A stretch of 6,879 nt of DNA from CAYVBN01 sp964538565 (GCA_964538565.1 CAZIGW010000223.1:1-6879), one strand, 5' to 3'. Counted from the stretch's first letter, positions 1 through 6,698 are shown. A program made the numbers and translations. The notes: generated from the letters alone by a model not told the origin.

Positions 1-1
1 T

Positions 2-1219
2 CGTCAGCACGAGGTGGCCGGTGAGCGAGGCGTGCACGCCGATGTGCGCCGTCTCGGCGTCGCGCATTTCGCCGACCATGATGACGTCGGGATCGTGCCG
101 AAGGAACGAGCGAAGCGCCGACGCGAAGGTCAGGCCGATCGCCGGATGCACCTGCGTCTGGTTGACGCCCGGGATCTGGTATTCGACCGGGTCCTCGACC
201 GTGAGAATCTTGCGCAGCGGCTGGTTGATGACCGCGAGCGAGGCCGCCAGCGTCGTCGTCTTGCCCGATCCGGTCGGGCCGGTGACGATGATGAGCCCGA
301 ACGGCGCCTGCAGCGTGTTGCGCAGGATGCGTTCGTCGCGCGCCGAAAGCCCGATCTGGTCGAGCGCAACGAGCCCCGATCCCTTGCGCAGCAGGCGCAC
401 CACGGCGCTCTCGCCGTGCATGGTCGGCATGGTGGCGACGCGCAGATCGATCTCGGCGCCGTTGAGGACGAGACGCGCCCGCCCGTCCTGCGGCATGCGG
501 CGTTCGGTGATGTTGAGGCCGGCCATGATCTTGAGCCGCGATAGGATGCCCTTCGCCATCCCGGCGTCGGGAGCCGCGACGTTCTTCAGCAGTCCGTCGA
601 TGCGCAGCCGCACCTGCAGGCCGCCCGCGAACGGCTCGATGTGCAGATCCGTCGCGCGCTGCTCGACGGCGATTCGCAGGAGATCGTCGACCGCGCGCAC
701 GACCGGCGCGCCGCGCGCCAGGTCCCGCAGGTCGTCGAGGTTGTCGTCGCTCGCCGCCGACGCCGGAGTCCTGCCGTCCGCGCCCGGAGAAGCGCTCGTC
801 TCTTCGAGCGCGAGGGTCGTGGCAAGCGCCGCCTCGACATCCTCCAGGGTCGCCACGCAAAGAGAGACGGTGCACCCGAGCGCGATCTCGATCGCCCGCA
901 CCGCGTCCTCGTCGACCGGTACCGCAATGGCGATGCGCGTGTCGCCCGCTGCGGACCGGAACGGAAAGATCCGCTGCTCGCGCAGGAAACGTTGCGACAG
1001 GCCCTTGCCGGCGAACGTGCCATCGGCCAGATCGTGGCGTTGAAGGCGTGCGCAACCGTAGAACGCCGCGAGTTCGTCGGCGAAGGCCGACTGCGTGAGC
1101 CTGGTGCGCGCGATCCAGTCGACACCGGCGCTCGCGTCGGCGCGGGCGCCTTCGCCCGCGGCCGCCTCGCGCAGAATGCCCTTGCGGACGAGATGTCCGA
1201 CGAAATCCGTGTGCTGCAT
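2..1219 (-). CDS. gspE: Type II secretion / type IV pilus assembly ATPase GspE (PulE/PilB family), N-terminal 406 residues, 3' end cut by window
   Basis: This is the cytoplasmic hexameric ATPase that powers type II secretion pseudopilus assembly. The frame is open from ATG at 1219 to the window edge. Residues 1-150 resemble the GspE N-terminal domain that docks on GspL. The linker ends near GAPVVRAVDDLL (about 170), followed by ATDLHIEPF (His193) and RMPQDGR (Gln244). Walker A is GPTGSGKTTT with Lys320. The Asp box contains VEDPVEY (Glu342). Walker B lies in LRHDPDVIMVGEMRD with Glu384. The His box is HASLTGHLVLT, at the truncation. GspE is usually about 500 residues, so the tetracysteine zinc motif and C-terminal domain should lie outside. 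No clear Shine-Dalgarno precedes the ATG; an in-frame GTG 12 codons upstream is the only other start before a stop. PilB is the main alternative, but IGLTFASALR and the short N-domain favour GspE. The family is certain; the subfamily is likely. Confidence 0.93.
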   Translation of the reverse strand, partial: MQHTDFVGHLVRKGILREAAAGEGARADASAGVDWIARTRLTQSAFADELAAFYGCARLQRHDLADGTFAGKGLSQRFLREQRIFPFRSAAGDTRIAIAVPVDEDAVRAIEIALGCTVSLCVATLEDVEAALATTLALEETSASPGADGRTPASAASDDNLDDLRDLARGAPVVRAVDDLLRIAVEQRATDLHIEPFAGGLQVRLRIDGLLKNVAAPDAGMAKGILSRLKIMAGLNITERRMPQDGRARLVLNGAEIDLRVATMPTMHGESAVVRLLRKGSGLVALDQIGLSARDERILRNTLQAPFGLIIVTGPTGSGKTTTLAASLAVINQPLRKILTVEDPVEYQIPGVNQTQVHPAIGLTFASALRSFLRHDPDVIMVGEMRDAETAHIGVHASLTGHLVLT

Positions 1220-1245
1220 GCGTGAATGGCGTTCTGTATGGCAGG

Positions 1246-1260
1246 CATGCGACACGCATG
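1246..1260. repeat. Perfect inverted repeat CATGCG-ACA-CGCATG, possible operator
   Basis: Two 6-base arms are separated by 3 bases, 27 bases upstream of the gspE start codon. The same hexamer recurs at 1217-1222 over the gspE start. The size and place would suit a dimeric repressor or activator site, but chance is possible in a GC-rich sequence. Confidence 0.35.
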
Positions 1261-1389
1261 TGACGGTTCACGATATCCACCGCGCGCTCCCAACAGAGCT
1301 TTGTGATGCGCGCGTGCGCCCCCGTCGTCATGCTGCAAATTGGCGGTGCTAGTCGGATGCACGTTCGGCCGCCAAGCGGGGCCGGAAAC

Positions 1390-1394
1390 GGGAG
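1390..1394 (+). promoter_or_regulatory. Ribosome binding site of the phosphoesterase
   Basis: GGGAG lies 7 bases before ATG 1402. It decides this start against the in-frame upstream ATGs at 1303, 1306 and beyond, because this ATG is also immediately followed by a signal peptide. Confidence 0.75.
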
Positions 1395-1401
1395 ACACCT
1401 C

Positions 1402-3327
1402 ATGTCATCAAACAAACGGATCTGGGCTCGCCGGGCGCTCTGCGCCACGAGCCTCCTGAGCATCGCGCTCGCCTCTGCGCCGACCGGCGCGGAGGAACAG
1501 GAGCACGGGGCAACCCGCACGCCGATCAAGCACGTCATCACCATCATCGGCGAGAACCGCAGCTTCGACCACGTCTTCGGTCTCTACAAGCCGCGGCACG
1601 GGGAGACGATCTCGAACCTGCTGACCAAGGGCATCCTCAACGCGGACGGAACGCCCGGCCCCAACTTCGCCAAGGCGGCGCAGTTTCAGGTCGCGCCGCA
1701 TTCGACCTATTTCGTGAGCGCCGGCACGAAGACGCCTTACATGACGCTGCCGGCGGCCGATCTCAACGGCACCCCGAAGGCCCAGAGCACGACGCAGCCG
1801 CCGTTCCCGAACGTCGCCTTCGTGTCGGCGATCGAACCGGCGCTCGAGCCGGCCGACCTCGTGCTGCTCACGACCGGCGCCAGCGGCCTTGCGACCACCA
1901 CGGGTCTCGACAGCCGCATTCCGGGCGCCGCCACTCTCGCCAACGGGCCGTTCTGGCTCGGCGGCCCGATGCTCCCCTATGACAGCTACACCGGCGACAC
2001 GATCCACCGGTTCTACCAGATGTGGCAGCAGTCGGACTGCAGCGCAGGAAACGCCACGAAGCAGAATCCGAGCGGCTGTCTCAACGACCTCTATCCGTTC
2101 GTCGCCACCACCTTCTCGGCGACGGACCACAGCGGCGGCAACTCGATGGCGTTCTACAACGTCAACAAGGGCGACGCGCCGCTGCTGAAGTCGCTCGCCG
2201 ACCAATACACGATGAGCGACAACTTCCATCAGTCGGTGATGGGCGGCACCGGCGCCAATCACGTCATGCTCGGTAGCGGCGACGACGTGTTCTTCTCCGA
2301 CGGCGCCGGAAATCCGACGACGCCGCCGGCGAGCCAGATCGCCAATCCCAATCCGAAGCCCGGCACCAACAACCAGTACACGATCGACGGGCGCTGGACG
2401 AATTGCGGCGACACCACCCAGCCCGGTGTCGGGCCGGTCGCGGCCTACCTGCAGTCGCAGGAGATTTCGACCAACTGCGTCGCCGGCCACTACTACATGA
2501 TCAACAACACGAACCCGGGCTTCCGCCCGAACGGGGCGCCGGCTACCGGAACCGTCGTGCCGCCCTCCAGCCTGCGCACCATCGGCGACGCCCTCAACGA
2601 GAAGGGCATCTCCTGGGCGTTCTACGGCGGCGCCTTCAACGCGGCGGTGCGGCTCGCCAACGGCTCGACCGATCCGGCCGACGCCATCGGCGTCGCCTAC
2701 TGCCAGATCTGCAACCCGTTCCAGTACGCCACGTCGATCATGGGCGATCCGGCGCAGCGCACCGCGCACATGAAGGACGTCACGGACCTGTTCGATGCCA
2801 TTTCGAACGGGCGGCTTCCGGCCGTGTCGTTCGTCAAGCCGGACGGGCTGCTCGACGGTCACCCGGCCTCCTCCAAGCTCGACCTGTTCGAGGCGATGGT
2901 GAAGGACATCCTCGACCGGCTGCACGCCAACCCGAAGCTCGAAGCCGAGACGGCCGTGTTCATCGCCTTCGACGAAAGCGGCGGCTACTGGGACTCCGGA
3001 TACATCCAGCCCGTCGACTTCTTCGGCGACGGCCCGCGCATCCCGTTCATCGTCGTGTCGCCCTACTCGCGCGGCGGCCACGTGGAGCATGCCTACTATG
3101 ACCACGTGTCGATCCTGAAGTTCATCGAGCGCAACTGGCGGCTCAAGCCGCTCACCGCGCGCAGCCGCGACAACCTGCCGAATCCGGTCGCGTCCAGGGA
3201 CAACGCCTATGTGCCGCGCAACAGCCCGGCCATCGGCGACCTGTTCGAGATGTTCAACTTCGACCGCGACCACGACCGGGATCACGACCACGACCGGGAT
3301 CACGATCACGGGCACGATCGCGGCTGA
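1402..3327 (+). CDS. Secreted phosphoesterase, phospholipase C / acid phosphatase (AcpA-like) family
   Basis: The 641-residue exported enzyme should hydrolyse phosphomonoesters or phospholipids outside the cytoplasm. The start has a Shine-Dalgarno and is followed by an export signal of about 30 residues with a hydrophobic stretch and a likely cut after PTGA. A twin Arg (WARRALC) makes Tat export possible, as for known phospholipases C. Family motifs appear in order: GENRSFDHVFG (Glu51, Asn52, Asp56), ADQYTMSDNFHQSVMGGTGANH-like region with Thr283 where the family has its Ser/Thr nucleophile, FDESGGYWD (Asp524, Glu525), PFIVVSPYSRGG, and YDHVSILKFIERNW (Asp567, His568). The mature part has six cysteines (213, 226, 335, 359, 434, 437), which would allow three disulfides in the periplasm. 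The last 21 residues are almost only Asp, His and Arg. It is somewhat long for the family. The motifs do not decide between phosphatase and phospholipase activity. It diverges from gspE. Confidence 0.9.
   Translation: MSSNKRIWARRALCATSLLSIALASAPTGAEEQEHGATRTPIKHVITIIGENRSFDHVFGLYKPRHGETISNLLTKGILNADGTPGPNFAKAAQFQVAPHSTYFVSAGTKTPYMTLPAADLNGTPKAQSTTQPPFPNVAFVSAIEPALEPADLVLLTTGASGLATTTGLDSRIPGAATLANGPFWLGGPMLPYDSYTGDTIHRFYQMWQQSDCSAGNATKQNPSGCLNDLYPFVATTFSATDHSGGNSMAFYNVNKGDAPLLKSLADQYTMSDNFHQSVMGGTGANHVMLGSGDDVFFSDGAGNPTTPPASQIANPNPKPGTNNQYTIDGRWTNCGDTTQPGVGPVAAYLQSQEISTNCVAGHYYMINNTNPGFRPNGAPATGTVVPPSSLRTIGDALNEKGISWAFYGGAFNAAVRLANGSTDPADAIGVAYCQICNPFQYATSIMGDPAQRTAHMKDVTDLFDAISNGRLPAVSFVKPDGLLDGHPASSKLDLFEAMVKDILDRLHANPKLEAETAVFIAFDESGGYWDSGYIQPVDFFGDGPRIPFIVVSPYSRGGHVEHAYYDHVSILKFIERNWRLKPLTARSRDNLPNPVASRDNAYVPRNSPAIGDLFEMFNFDRDHDRDHDHDRDHDHGHDRG
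3262..3324 (+). repeat. Asp/His/Arg-rich C-terminal tail with an 18-bp tandem repeat
   Basis: Residues 621-641 of the phosphoesterase contain nine Asp, six His, four Arg and two Gly, with Asp at nearly every second position. At DNA level 3271-3288 and 3289-3306 are a direct tandem repeat (17 of 18 bases identical, in frame), followed by a degenerate third unit. Such acidic/His tails can bind divalent metals; the tail could also be a slippage-grown low-complexity end without a role. Confidence 0.8.
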
Positions 3328-3369
3328 TCCGGGCCTCATGTTCACAGACAGACAAGGTCAGAAAAGAAT

Positions 3370-3394
3370 GACGCCGGATCCGTCGTCCGGCGTC
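3370..3394 (-). terminator. Rho-independent terminator for the RMD1-family gene
   Basis: A perfect 9-bp stem (arms 3370-3378 and 3386-3394) has a 7-base loop. Read on the minus strand it lies 19 bases past the TAG of the downstream-facing gene and is followed by a T-rich stretch (ATTCTTTTCT), as expected for an intrinsic terminator. On the plus strand no T-run follows, though the hairpin may still help end the phosphoesterase transcript 42 bases after its stop. Confidence 0.75.
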
Positions 3395-3413
3395 GCCTCA
3401 GCTTCGCAGCCCG

Positions 3414-4193
3414 CTAGCGCACCAGCATCTGATAGGCCGCGAGCACGATCTCGAGCAGGATCAGCAGGACGATCGTCTGTTCGAGCCGCAGCGAGCGCTT
3501 GGTGTCGATGATGTCGGTCAGCGCTTTGGCGGTCTCAGCGATCACCGCGAGCTTGCGCGAGAGCGTGTCGGCCCGCTCCTGAAGCTCGTATTCGTCTTCG
3601 AGGCGGGCGTACAGGCGTTCGAGATCCGGCCGGTCCCACAGCACGTCCGGCTTTTCCGCGATTGCGACGCGCCCCGAAACGCGATGGCGCACGAGCAGGG
3701 CGCGGCCGATGAGCCGCAGCATGGCCCGGCGCCCGCCGGGGGTGCGGCCGTCCTCGGACAGGCGGCGCGCGAAAGGTTCGGTCACGTCGAGCACGGTTGA
3801 AACGTCGCGCTCGTCCTTGGCGAGAACCACGCTCTTCGCCAGCGCATCCGCGATCAGCACCATGTGCTCGGGCGTGAGCGCCTTGAGGACGATCGGGCCT
3901 CCGGGCGGGATCTGCTCGTCCTTGTCGGGCGCGATCTCCACGATCGCGATTTCCTCCTCGCGCTTCTGCAGCGGGCCGACGATGCGTGACTGCAGGCTGC
4001 GCAGGACCTCGTCCTCCTCCAGCGGCGACATGCCGATCAGCACCGCGACGCCATAGCGAAACAGCGTCACGACGCCGTCCTGCCCGGCCCGGAACCCGAG
4101 AGGATTGGTCGAGAGCACGTCCCGGCGCTCGAGCCCCGACGTGTCGATGCGGTCGCCGACGAGCAGGGCCCTGATGGTCTTCTGGTCCGCCAC
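3414..4193 (-). CDS. RMD1/RMND1-family protein (DUF155) with C-terminal membrane anchor
   Basis: The 259-residue protein resembles the RMD1/YagE family, named after yeast Rmd1; the human member RMND1 acts in mitochondrial translation. The bacterial role is not established. Evidence: ALLVGDRIDTSGL near the N-terminus; DVLSTNPLGF and VVTLFRYGVAVLIGM in the first third; the conserved EKPDVLWDRPDLERLY at 180-195, leading into a charged helix likely to form a coiled coil (about 190-230); and one membrane helix at 240-258, just before the end. This order is typical of the family: soluble domain, coiled coil, C-terminal anchor. I chose GTG 4193 over the upstream ATG 4292 because of its Shine-Dalgarno and because the extra 33 residues look non-coding (Gly/Arg/Asp-rich). 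It converges with the phosphoesterase and follows the monooxygenase on the same strand after 177 bases; co-transcription is uncertain. Confidence 0.87.
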   Translation of the reverse strand: MADQKTIRALLVGDRIDTSGLERRDVLSTNPLGFRAGQDGVVTLFRYGVAVLIGMSPLEEDEVLRSLQSRIVGPLQKREEEIAIVEIAPDKDEQIPPGGPIVLKALTPEHMVLIADALAKSVVLAKDERDVSTVLDVTEPFARRLSEDGRTPGGRRAMLRLIGRALLVRHRVSGRVAIAEKPDVLWDRPDLERLYARLEDEYELQERADTLSRKLAVIAETAKALTDIIDTKRSLRLEQTIVLLILLEIVLAAYQMLVR

Positions 4194-4370
4194 GCTGCCA
4201 CTCCTCGCTCGTCGATCGTCAGCCCGGCCACCGGGGTTGCGATGACCCGCGGAACCAGCATGTGGTCCGGCCTCGTCCGAGAACTGCGCCACGCCGGGAA
4301 CGCGTTCGCCGCATGCGCCCGGGCAGATCCTTGCGCGCTTCGATGTCGTCGTTCAGCCGGGCGCGCTCGA
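4194..4370. other. Intergenic gap between two minus-strand genes
   Basis: These 177 bases separate the monooxygenase stop from the RMD1-family start. Open frames cross it on both strands but look like GC-driven shadows. There is a short hairpin (arms 4223-4227 and 4231-4235, 3-base loop) near the ribosome binding site, too small to call. I see no good terminator or promoter, so whether the two genes share a transcript is open. Confidence 0.5.
4201..4206 (-). promoter_or_regulatory. Ribosome binding site deciding the GTG start of the RMD1-family gene
   Basis: GAGGAG on the minus strand lies 7 bases before GTG 4193. No comparable site precedes the in-frame ATG at 4292. Confidence 0.75.
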
Positions 4371-5543
4371 CTACGATAACGCCGCGGCCTGCGCTTCCGG
4401 CACCACGTCGTGGTCGTAGAGACGCTTGCGGAAGGTGGCATGGGCGGCGATCTCCGCGTCGCGAACGCTCAGATCCGCATAGGCCGAATCGTAGCGCAGC
4501 CCGTTCTCGCGCGCGCCGCGCTGCACCTGCGCGACCCGTTCGCGGCGCAGGCCCTCGTAGGCAAGCAGGGCCGCCGGAAGGCTGCCGCGGTCCGCGCGCG
4601 CGAGGATCGTCGCCAGCGCCATGCCGTCCTCGATCGACTGGTTCGCCCCCTGCCCGAGATGCGGAAGCATCGGGTGCGCGGCATCGCCGAGCAGCGTCAG
4701 CCGACCCCGGGTCCAGGTCGGCAGCGGCTCGCGGTCGTAGAGCGCCCAGCGAAACGGCGCCTGAACCTGCTGCAGCAACGAGACGATACGCGGATCCCAG
4801 CCGGCGAAATCCCGCCGCAGCGCGTCCGGGTCGCCCGGCGCCGACCAGGACTCCTTCATCTCCGCGTCGGCGGGCACGAACCCGACGAAGTTGATGAGCT
4901 TTCCGGAGCGCACCGGAAACGTCAGGAAGTGCTTCCCCCTGCCCAGCCACATCAACCAGCGGTCGGTCGGCCAGTCGGGCACCCGCTCGTGCGCCACGAC
5001 CCCCCGGTAGGCGACCGATCCTGAGAACACAGGGAGCGAGGGTGGAAAAACGTACGGCCGCAGCTCGGAATGAATGCCGTCGGCGCCGACGACGACGTCG
5101 GCCTCGGCAACGGCGCCGTTCGCGAATCTCACCCGAGCGCGCGCGCCGTCCTGTTCGAAACCGGTGCAGCGATGACCGGTGTGCACGACGTCGTCCGGCA
5201 GGGATTCGGCCAGGAATGCCACGAGATCGGCGCGGTGCATGCCGAAAGTCGCGTTCCAGCCGGCGGAATCCGTCACCTGCACCGGCGCGATCGGCGTGCC
5301 GTCGTGGCGGAAGTAGCGCGAGCCCGGGCCGACGCGTGCGCCCCATCTCTCGACCGAGAGACCGAGCCCCACGCGCTGCAACTGCCGCACGCTGTTGGGC
5401 GTCAGAAACACGCCGGCGCCGACCTCTCCGAGAGCCGGCGCCTGCTCGTAGACCCTGACCCGGAAGCCATGGGCAATCAGCGCCTTTGCGGCGAACAGGC
5501 CGCCGATCCCGCCGCCAACCACGATGATCTCGGCTGATGCCAC
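4371..5543 (-). CDS. FAD-dependent monooxygenase, class A, salicylate / 3-hydroxybenzoate hydroxylase-like
   Basis: This 390-residue cytoplasmic flavoprotein should use NAD(P)H and oxygen to hydroxylate an aromatic or heteroaromatic acid. The N-terminal Rossmann motif is IIVVGGGIGGL (glycines 10, 12, 15), with an acidic residue ending the second strand in VRVYEQAP. GVFLTPNSVRQLQRVGL follows, as in salicylate-hydroxylase-type enzymes. The DG motif is GADGIHSELR (Asp155, Gly156). The second FAD motif is GDAAHPMLPHLGQGANQSIED (Gly286, Asp287), the normal form for this group. Length is close to 3-hydroxybenzoate 6-hydroxylases and 6-hydroxynicotinate monooxygenases, so the substrate cannot be fixed. 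The start is GTG 5543, just before the Rossmann strand and behind a Shine-Dalgarno; the ATG at 5621 would add 26 Arg/Ala-rich residues and is less likely. It diverges from a solute-binding protein gene, which may supply its substrate. The family is sure, the substrate unknown. Confidence 0.9.
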   Translation of the reverse strand: MASAEIIVVGGGIGGLFAAKALIAHGFRVRVYEQAPALGEVGAGVFLTPNSVRQLQRVGLGLSVERWGARVGPGSRYFRHDGTPIAPVQVTDSAGWNATFGMHRADLVAFLAESLPDDVVHTGHRCTGFEQDGARARVRFANGAVAEADVVVGADGIHSELRPYVFPPSLPVFSGSVAYRGVVAHERVPDWPTDRWLMWLGRGKHFLTFPVRSGKLINFVGFVPADAEMKESWSAPGDPDALRRDFAGWDPRIVSLLQQVQAPFRWALYDREPLPTWTRGRLTLLGDAAHPMLPHLGQGANQSIEDGMALATILARADRGSLPAALLAYEGLRRERVAQVQRGARENGLRYDSAYADLSVRDAEIAAHATFRKRLYDHDVVPEAQAAALS

Positions 5544-5549
5544 GCTCCG

Positions 5550-5555
5550 CTCCCT
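5550..5555 (-). promoter_or_regulatory. Ribosome binding site deciding the GTG start of the monooxygenase
   Basis: AGGGAG on the minus strand lies 6 bases before GTG 5543, so the annotated start is internal to the longest open frame. Confidence 0.7.
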
Positions 5556-5592
5556 TCGATCCGATGCCGCCCAACGGGGCGCCGCGACAGCG

Positions 5593-5621
5593 AAAATGCT
5601 TCGGGCGCGCGACGGTTTCAA
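5593..5621 (-). promoter_or_regulatory. Possible sigma-70 type promoter of the monooxygenase
   Basis: On the minus strand a TTGAAA box (5616-5621) is followed after 17 bases by CATTTT (5593-5598), about 50 bases before the GTG. The -35 box is good and the spacing ideal, but the -10 box matches the consensus at only three of six places, so this is a candidate only. Confidence 0.3.
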
Positions 5622-5641
5622 GGTAGTCTATGCCGACGCAA

Positions 5642-5680
5642 CGGCCAATCGTCTGGCCGAGAAGGCGCAAATCAAGCGCC
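5642..5680. promoter_or_regulatory. Two adjacent inverted repeats between divergent genes, possible operator
   Basis: CGGCCA (5642-5647) pairs with TGGCCG (5654-5659) across a 6-base loop. Four bases later GGCGC (5664-5668) pairs with GCGCC (5676-5680) across an AT-rich 7-base loop. They lie 23-61 bases before the solute-binding protein ATG, in the 159-base divergent region, where a regulator of both genes would be expected to bind. In RNA they could also form small hairpins in the leader. Confidence 0.35.
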
Positions 5681-5690
5681 GTGGAGACCC

Positions 5691-5697
5691 GGGAGGA
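5691..5697 (+). promoter_or_regulatory. Strong ribosome binding site of the solute-binding protein
   Basis: GGGAGGA is 5 bases before ATG 5703. It favours this codon over the in-frame ATG at 5718. Confidence 0.8.
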
Positions 5698-5702
5698 ATC
5701 GA

Positions 5703-6698
5703 ATGCGCCCCATTCTCATGCGCGCGTGGTGTGTCTTCGGCAAGGCCGGGACGGCGCTTGCTCTCGGTCTGGCGGTCTTGGTCGGTGCGGCGCAGGCGGA
5801 CGGCTATCCGGACCACACGGTGAAGATCGTCGTGCCGTTCCCGGCCGGCGGCACCGCCGACGCCGTGCCGCGCATCGTCGGAGACTGGCTCTCGCGCAAG
5901 TGGGGCCAGCCGGTCGTCATCGAGAACCACACCGGCGCGGCCGGCAACATCGGCGCCGAGCTCGCCTATCGCGCGACCCCCGACGGATACACGCTGTTGT
6001 CCTCGCCCCCGCCTCCGCTCGTCGTCAACCAGAACCTCTATCCGAAGCTCGCGTTCGATCCGGCCAAGTTCGAGCCGATCGTGGTGATGGCGCAGGTGCC
6101 GAGCGGCCTGTTCGTCAATCCGAACACCGTCAAGGCCAACAGCGTGCCCGAGCTCATCGACTATCTGAAGCACAATCCCGGGAAGGTGACGTCCGCCACG
6201 CAAGGCAACGGCACGACCTCGCATCTCACCTCCGAGATGTTCCAGATGATGGCGAAGGTGAAGCTGCAGAACATTCCCTACCGCGGTTCGGCTCCGGCGC
6301 TGCAAGGGCTCGTGGCCGGCGAGGTCGACCTGATGTTCGACAACCTCGGCGTCTCGACCCCGCTCGTGAGCGCCGGCAAGCTCAAGCTGCTCGCGGTCGC
6401 GTCGCCCAAGCGTCTGTCGAGCCTGCCGAACGTGCCGACGATGGCCGAGACTCTGCCTGGCTTCGAATCGATCACCTGGTTCGCGATCGTGGCGCCGCCC
6501 TCGACCCCCAAGGACATCGTCAACAAGATCAACGCCGACGTGAACGAAGCGCTGCGCCAGCCGGACCTGCAGGACCGCCTCAGGAAGCTGTCGGCGGAGA
6601 TCGTCGGCGGTCCGGCCGACCAGGCGGCAAGATACATGAAGGAAGAGGTCGAGCGCTGGGGCAACGTCATCAAGGCCGCGCACATCAAGCTGCAATAG
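5703..6698 (+). CDS. Bug/TctC-family periplasmic solute-binding protein (tripartite tricarboxylate transporter type)
   Basis: The 331-residue protein is exported to the periplasm, where the family binds organic acids, such as citrate, other carboxylates or aromatic acids, for TctAB-type permeases. A signal peptide spans residues 1-32, with a likely cut after AAQA. The mature protein opens with YPDHTVKIVVPFPAGGTAD (residues 35-53), the family hallmark. VIENHTGAAGNIGAELAYR and TPDGYTLL follow, then IPYRGSAPALQGLVAGEVD, LPNVPTMAE with PGFE, and VAPPSTPKDIVNKIN, all typical of Bug proteins in the right order and length (family usually 320-330). No tctA or tctB gene is in the window; many such proteins are encoded as orphans near catabolic genes. 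It diverges from the FAD monooxygenase, which suggests but does not prove a shared substrate and regulator. The next gene begins 164 bases downstream on the same strand. The family is very sure; the ligand is unknown. Confidence 0.93.
   Translation: MRPILMRAWCVFGKAGTALALGLAVLVGAAQADGYPDHTVKIVVPFPAGGTADAVPRIVGDWLSRKWGQPVVIENHTGAAGNIGAELAYRATPDGYTLLSSPPPPLVVNQNLYPKLAFDPAKFEPIVVMAQVPSGLFVNPNTVKANSVPELIDYLKHNPGKVTSATQGNGTTSHLTSEMFQMMAKVKLQNIPYRGSAPALQGLVAGEVDLMFDNLGVSTPLVSAGKLKLLAVASPKRLSSLPNVPTMAETLPGFESITWFAIVAPPSTPKDIVNKINADVNEALRQPDLQDRLRKLSAEIVGGPADQAARYMKEEVERWGNVIKAAHIKLQ

Larger units (their letters stand above)
1220..1401. other. Divergent intergenic region between gspE and the phosphoesterase
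   Basis: This 182-base region must hold promoters for both flanking genes, which are transcribed away from each other. I found no pair of -35/-10 boxes good enough to call in either direction. It contains a perfect inverted repeat (listed separately) and a third copy of CATGCG overlapping the gspE start (1217-1222). A reading frame continues upstream of the phosphoesterase ATG to 1303, but it lacks a signal peptide start and a ribosome binding site, so I treat it as non-coding. Confidence 0.6.

Noticed and set aside
21..1043. 340-codon plus-strand open frame opposite gspE, and a second one at 14-544
   Set aside because: Both are low-complexity Arg/Ser/Ala-rich shadows; the minus strand carries the full order of GspE motifs in an uninterrupted frame.
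586..1398. 270-codon minus-strand frame overlapping the gspE N-terminus and the intergenic region
   Set aside because: It lies in a different frame from the Walker and HIEP motifs and is Arg/Ser-rich, so it is a shadow.
1303..1401. 33-codon N-terminal extension of the phosphoesterase
   Set aside because: It would bury the signal peptide inside the protein, and there is no good ribosome binding site before 1303.
3271..3306. Tandem repeats considered as a CRISPR or regulatory array
   Set aside because: Only two near-identical 18-bp units without spacers, in frame inside a coding region; it is a protein-level repeat.
1408..3345. 645-codon open frame on the minus strand, fully antisense to the phosphoesterase
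   Set aside because: Its translation is Arg/Val/Gly-rich without recognisable motifs, and its hydrophobic start is just the antisense of the Asp/His repeat. The plus-strand gene has clear family motifs, signal peptide and ribosome binding site. Stop-poor antisense frames are usual at this GC content.
4194..4292. 33-codon ATG-start extension of the RMD1-family protein
   Set aside because: The GTG at 4193 has a GAGGAG site at ideal distance and the family domain starts right after it; the extension has low-complexity composition.
4219..5670. 483-codon minus-strand frame overlapping the monooxygenase
   Set aside because: It is an Arg/Gly/Ala-rich shadow in another frame; the Rossmann, DG and GD motifs all lie in the 4371-5543 frame.
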